Part shown: positions 22,946 to 24,935 of the stretch, piece after piece | How positions within the stretch are numbered: position 1 is the stretch's first letter | How the letters are laid out: every line of letters begins with the position of its first letter | Virus record (IMG/VR): IMGVR_UViG_3300031957_000831 | Location: 1 to 24,935 of that record | Strand: one strand, 5' to 3' | DNA from: a virus | Length of the DNA stretch: 24,935 bases | Translations under genes and position numbers: made by a program | The notes under the pieces: model-generated | What the model was told of the DNA's origin: nothing | What the model saw: the letters and a program-made list of their open reading frames with translations, nothing else | Database searches by the model: none

Positions 22946-23554
22946 TTAGCCTCTCATTATATCGTTAATTACTGCTTCAACCTTACCATACTTAGTATCA
23001 CGAACAGCAGAATGACTTATATTCTCATTTACTCCACCGGTTGGATACATAAAAGCACCATGCGTAGATGGATTTGATACGAAGTCAAATGCAATTAGTT
23101 CAAAATCATCTTGCACTTCTTGAGCTCCACTTTCATTTACAGATTCAACAGAACCCATACCACGAGAACTAATACCCAATCTAATACCCGATTTAAATAA
23201 TTCTTTTAGGATGTTACCGCTTGGAGTTGGAAGAACTTCTACTGTTCCAATCAAATCGTCACCATTCCAATTCATCTCTGTAATATTATGCGATACGTTG
23301 GATAGGTTTACAACAGAAGATTCAGGATGGTCTAACTCACCCATAGCCCTTTTCTGTCCAATGAAGTTTTCAAAATACTTCTTAGCTTCACGCATTAGTA
23401 TTTCTCTTGGATAAACCCTTCCATTTTGATTTTTGGTGTCTGCTCTTTGTAGAACACCCTTAACAACTAACTTTCCGTTGTTTTCTTTCATAGCCTCAGT
23501 TATCTGATCGGCCTGTATATCAAATGGTAGATAATCTACTATTAGTTGTTTCAT
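22946..23554 (-). CDS. 21: Prohead core protease (gp21-like)
   Basis: A 202-residue serine protease of the T4 gp21 family (212 aa in T4). Seen in order: QRADTKNQNGRVYPREIL, MGELDHPESSVVNLSNVSHN with the likely catalytic His76, LIGTVEVLPTPSGNILKELF, LGISSRGMGSV with the likely catalytic Ser129/Ser130, and FELIAFDFVSNPSTHGAFMY. gp21 matures the prohead by cutting after Glu in (I/L)-x-E contexts in gp23, gp22 and internal proteins; its own VNE|N and VNE|S sites suggest autoprocessing. ATGA overlap with the upstream gene and zero gap to the downstream gene mark one tight operon. Confidence 0.93.
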   Translation of the reverse strand: MKQLIVDYLPFDIQADQITEAMKENNGKLVVKGVLQRADTKNQNGRVYPREILMREAKKYFENFIGQKRAMGELDHPESSVVNLSNVSHNITEMNWNGDDLIGTVEVLPTPSGNILKELFKSGIRLGISSRGMGSVESVNESGAQEVQDDFELIAFDFVSNPSTHGAFMYPTGGVNENISHSAVRDTKYGKVEAVINDIMRG

Positions 23555-24540
23555 TTTCTACTCCTAAATATTCTATCATAATTTTCTTTTAGAATGTGTT
23601 TCTTTGATTCCTTTATTGGTTTATATTTTACACCATTAATAACTTTGGTTTCATTCTTATCTGAACCACCAGCCAGCTTTTCTCTTTTTGCCTTTAGTTT
23701 TTCTAAGTCTTGGAATAACTCACCGGCCAACTCTTGCTGTCGAGGATCACCATAATTTGAACCGGCCATATTCATTGCTACTTCTGTAGATTTTATGTCT
23801 TTATCTAATTTTTCTAATTCACTTTCTGGTTTATCCTCTTTACCTTTCAAAAGAGATTCTATATCGCCTTTTAAATCAAATACAGTTTTATCACCTTCAC
23901 CATTCATAGCTTTTTTTATTTGTTCATCATCAAGCACTTTTTTGAGTGCTTCATCTCCTTCCTCTTTACTGTCGAAATAAATTGGAGCATTTCCTGCGCC
24001 TAATTCTATAGCATATTGAGCACCATCAGTCATATTTCCATCATTATCATAATTTGGAGCTGCATGAAATCCTACATAGTTATCGGGATCGTCATCTTTA
24101 CCAATCAAATTATGAATCTCTCCACCGTGGTTTGCCTCTTCTGAACCAACTGTTAGTCCTCTATCCTTTGCAATGCTATTCAACTCATTTTCAATTTTTT
24201 CATTTTCTTTTTCTGATGCATTTTTTTCGTCATCTTCATCATCAGCATCAAATCTCGCATCTCTATCCATATCGTCAGCATCATCATCACCGTCTCTATC
24301 GAAATCACCACCACCTAATTTACCACCAGAATCCTTTTCACTATCATCACCACCATCGCCCTGCATCTTATCATATGATATCTTAGCTGGATGATCTTTA
24401 GGCATAGTTTTAGCAGAACCGGCTTTCATTTCACCAGGCTCACCATCTTTGGTTTTATATTTAATGATTTTTTCATCATCTACATCAGCTTCATTGATAA
24501 ACTCCATCATCATTCTTTTGTAGGATTTTAGTATTTTCAT
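23551..24540 (-). CDS. Acidic prohead-core-like protein (329 aa)
   Basis: I place the start at the ATG at 24538-24540, because it overlaps the upstream stop as TAATG and has GGAGAAAG before it; an ATG 54 nt further upstream lies inside the previous gene. The protein begins KILKSYKRMMMEFINE|ADVD, a likely targeting/cleavage element (FINE|A). Residues 20-55 read KYKTKDGEPGEMKAGSAKTM PKDHPAKISYDKM (two parts). A long Asp/Glu/Gly region follows (DRDGDDDADDMDRDARFDAD), then helices (EKLDKDIKSTEVAMNMAGSN; ELAGELFQDLEKLKAKREKL), ending KESKKHILKENYDRIFRSRK. Place just before gp21 equals that of T4 gp67/gp68 core proteins. No homology to these is visible; core role is from place, acidity and cleavage-like sites. 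Confidence 0.65.
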   Translation of the reverse strand: MKILKSYKRMMMEFINEADVDDEKIIKYKTKDGEPGEMKAGSAKTMPKDHPAKISYDKMQGDGGDDSEKDSGGKLGGGDFDRDGDDDADDMDRDARFDADDEDDEKNASEKENEKIENELNSIAKDRGLTVGSEEANHGGEIHNLIGKDDDPDNYVGFHAAPNYDNDGNMTDGAQYAIELGAGNAPIYFDSKEEGDEALKKVLDDEQIKKAMNGEGDKTVFDLKGDIESLLKGKEDKPESELEKLDKDIKSTEVAMNMAGSNYGDPRQQELAGELFQDLEKLKAKREKLAGGSDKNETKVINGVKYKPIKESKKHILKENYDRIFRSRK

Positions 24541-24725
24541 TAGTCTTTCTCCATCATAATTTCGGTTCTGAGACTTTCCAATTGTTCTATCCATTGGCCA
24601 AGTCTCCTTATCATGTAATTCTTATCCACTTCTTTTTTCTGTATCTCTATCTGCCATCGTTTTAACAATGTAGAAATACTAAAAAGTGTGTCCATATAGG
24701 ACTTCTTTTTATCTTCAAAAGGCAT
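24540..24725 (-). CDS. Small hypothetical protein (61 aa)
   Basis: Begins PFEDKKKSYMDTLFSISTLL and is helical and amphipathic throughout (KRWQIEIQKKEVDKNYMIRR; LGQWIEQLESLRTEIM). No family recognised. AGAGGT lies 6 nt before the ATG, the upstream stop is 11 nt away, and its TAA shares a base with the next ATG (TAATG). Position before the core and protease genes is where T4 has the small core genes 67 and 68, but sequence gives no support for equivalence. Confidence 0.6.
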   Translation of the reverse strand: MPFEDKKKSYMDTLFSISTLLKRWQIEIQKKEVDKNYMIRRLGQWIEQLESLRTEIMMEKD

Positions 24726-24736
24726 AGTGACCTCTG

Positions 24737-24935
24737 TTACTGTAAATGACCTACTTTATTCGCTAGTTTAACTAACCTCTCACTTATTTTATTTAAAGCC
24801 TTGTGTGTATTTTTCCAATATGACTGTGAATTAACTTTTAATTCATTTTTTAACTTAACGTTCATCTTAACAAGTCCTTCTAAATGCTGTAAACCATCAC
24901 GCACCTCTCTCATTGAACGACCAATTTTTTGATTT
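24737..24935 (-). CDS. Partial coiled-coil protein (5' end outside window)
   Basis: An open frame enters from the window edge and stops at TAA (24737-24739), with 66 codons visible. The visible part reads IGRSMREVRDGLQHLEGLVK, then MNVKLKNELKVNSQSYWKNT and HKALNKISERLVKLANKV: basic, helical, coiled-coil-like. An in-frame ATG exists at visible residue 8 without a ribosome binding site, so the true start is probably outside. It is followed 11 nt later by the 61-aa gene. No family recognised; in T4-like order the portal gene (gp20) would be expected somewhere upstream. Confidence 0.55.
   Translation of the reverse strand, partial: NQKIGRSMREVRDGLQHLEGLVKMNVKLKNELKVNSQSYWKNTHKALNKISERLVKLANKVGHLQ

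Noticed and set aside
24054-24394. His/Ser-rich plus-strand open frames opposite the acidic prohead-core gene
   Set aside because: Same antisense artefact of Asp/Glu-rich coding; low complexity and no gene signals.
1-24935. Bacteroidota host (suggested by low G+C)
   Set aside because: Nearly all genes have strong AGGAG-type ribosome binding sites and the S21 resembles the proteobacterial form; Bacteroidota genes usually lack Shine-Dalgarno sequences.
1-24935. tRNA genes, CRISPR arrays, insertion sequences or integrase/attachment sites
   Set aside because: None seen on either strand; the coding density of structural genes leaves gaps of under 200 nt, which are filled by the signals listed.

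Overview
This window is a block of the late structural region of a T4-like contractile-tailed phage (class Caudoviricetes, myovirus morphology), probably a distant, marine-type relative rather than a coliphage T4 close kin. The evidence is a clear gp21 prohead protease, gp23 major capsid protein with a recognisable prohead cleavage site, gp18-type sheath, gp19-type tube, PF12322 (gp26) family protein, tape measure and LysM baseplate protein. Every supported gene lies on the minus strand, so transcription runs from high to low coordinates. The DNA is A+T-rich. Nearly all starts have a strong AGGAG-type ribosome binding site, which argues for a host using ordinary Shine-Dalgarno initiation (for example a proteobacterium) and against a Bacteroidota host. 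The host cannot be fixed from this window.

Layout in the direction of transcription. (1) 24935-20100, prohead assembly: a partial coiled-coil ORF, a 61-aa ORF, an acidic prohead-core-like protein, the gp21 protease, a DUF3008-like basic protein, a 104-aa protein, a 348-aa protein and a phage copy of ribosomal protein bS21. Many of these overlap or abut (TAATG, ATGA, TAA/ATG). (2) 20086-17391: acidic scaffold (gp22-like) and gp23 capsid, closed by a strong terminator. (3) 17280-12964: gp13-like and gp14-like neck proteins, a gp15-like tail completion protein fused to a fibre-like domain, and a paralogue of that fibre domain. (4) 12913-12197: a small zinc-finger/NUMOD3-like protein and a 98-aa coiled-coil protein. 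(5) 12094-8259: sheath, terminator, an isolated 161-aa beta-rich protein with its own terminator, then the tail tube. (6) 8248-1: a two-helix membrane protein, the gp26-family protein with a probable +1 frameshift extension, a 56-aa ORF, the tape measure, a 1038-aa baseplate protein, a LysM protein and a partial hub-like protein running off the window.

Two regulatory observations stand out. First, nine intergenic gaps each hold a copy of WATAAATA(T/G) on the plus strand, all in the same orientation. This equals the T4 late-promoter octamer (TATAAATA) read in the direction opposite to the genes; on the coding strand it reads (A/C)TATTTATW. It sits where promoters should be, twice exactly 9 nt after a terminator T-tract. 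Second, the gp26-family gene ends where a 77-codon open frame without a start codon begins in the +1 frame, inside a 27-nt window containing TTT CTT TGG, just ahead of the tape measure. This matches the logic of the lambda G/GT tail-chaperone frameshift.

The annotation rests on reading motifs and gene order by eye; no database search was possible.
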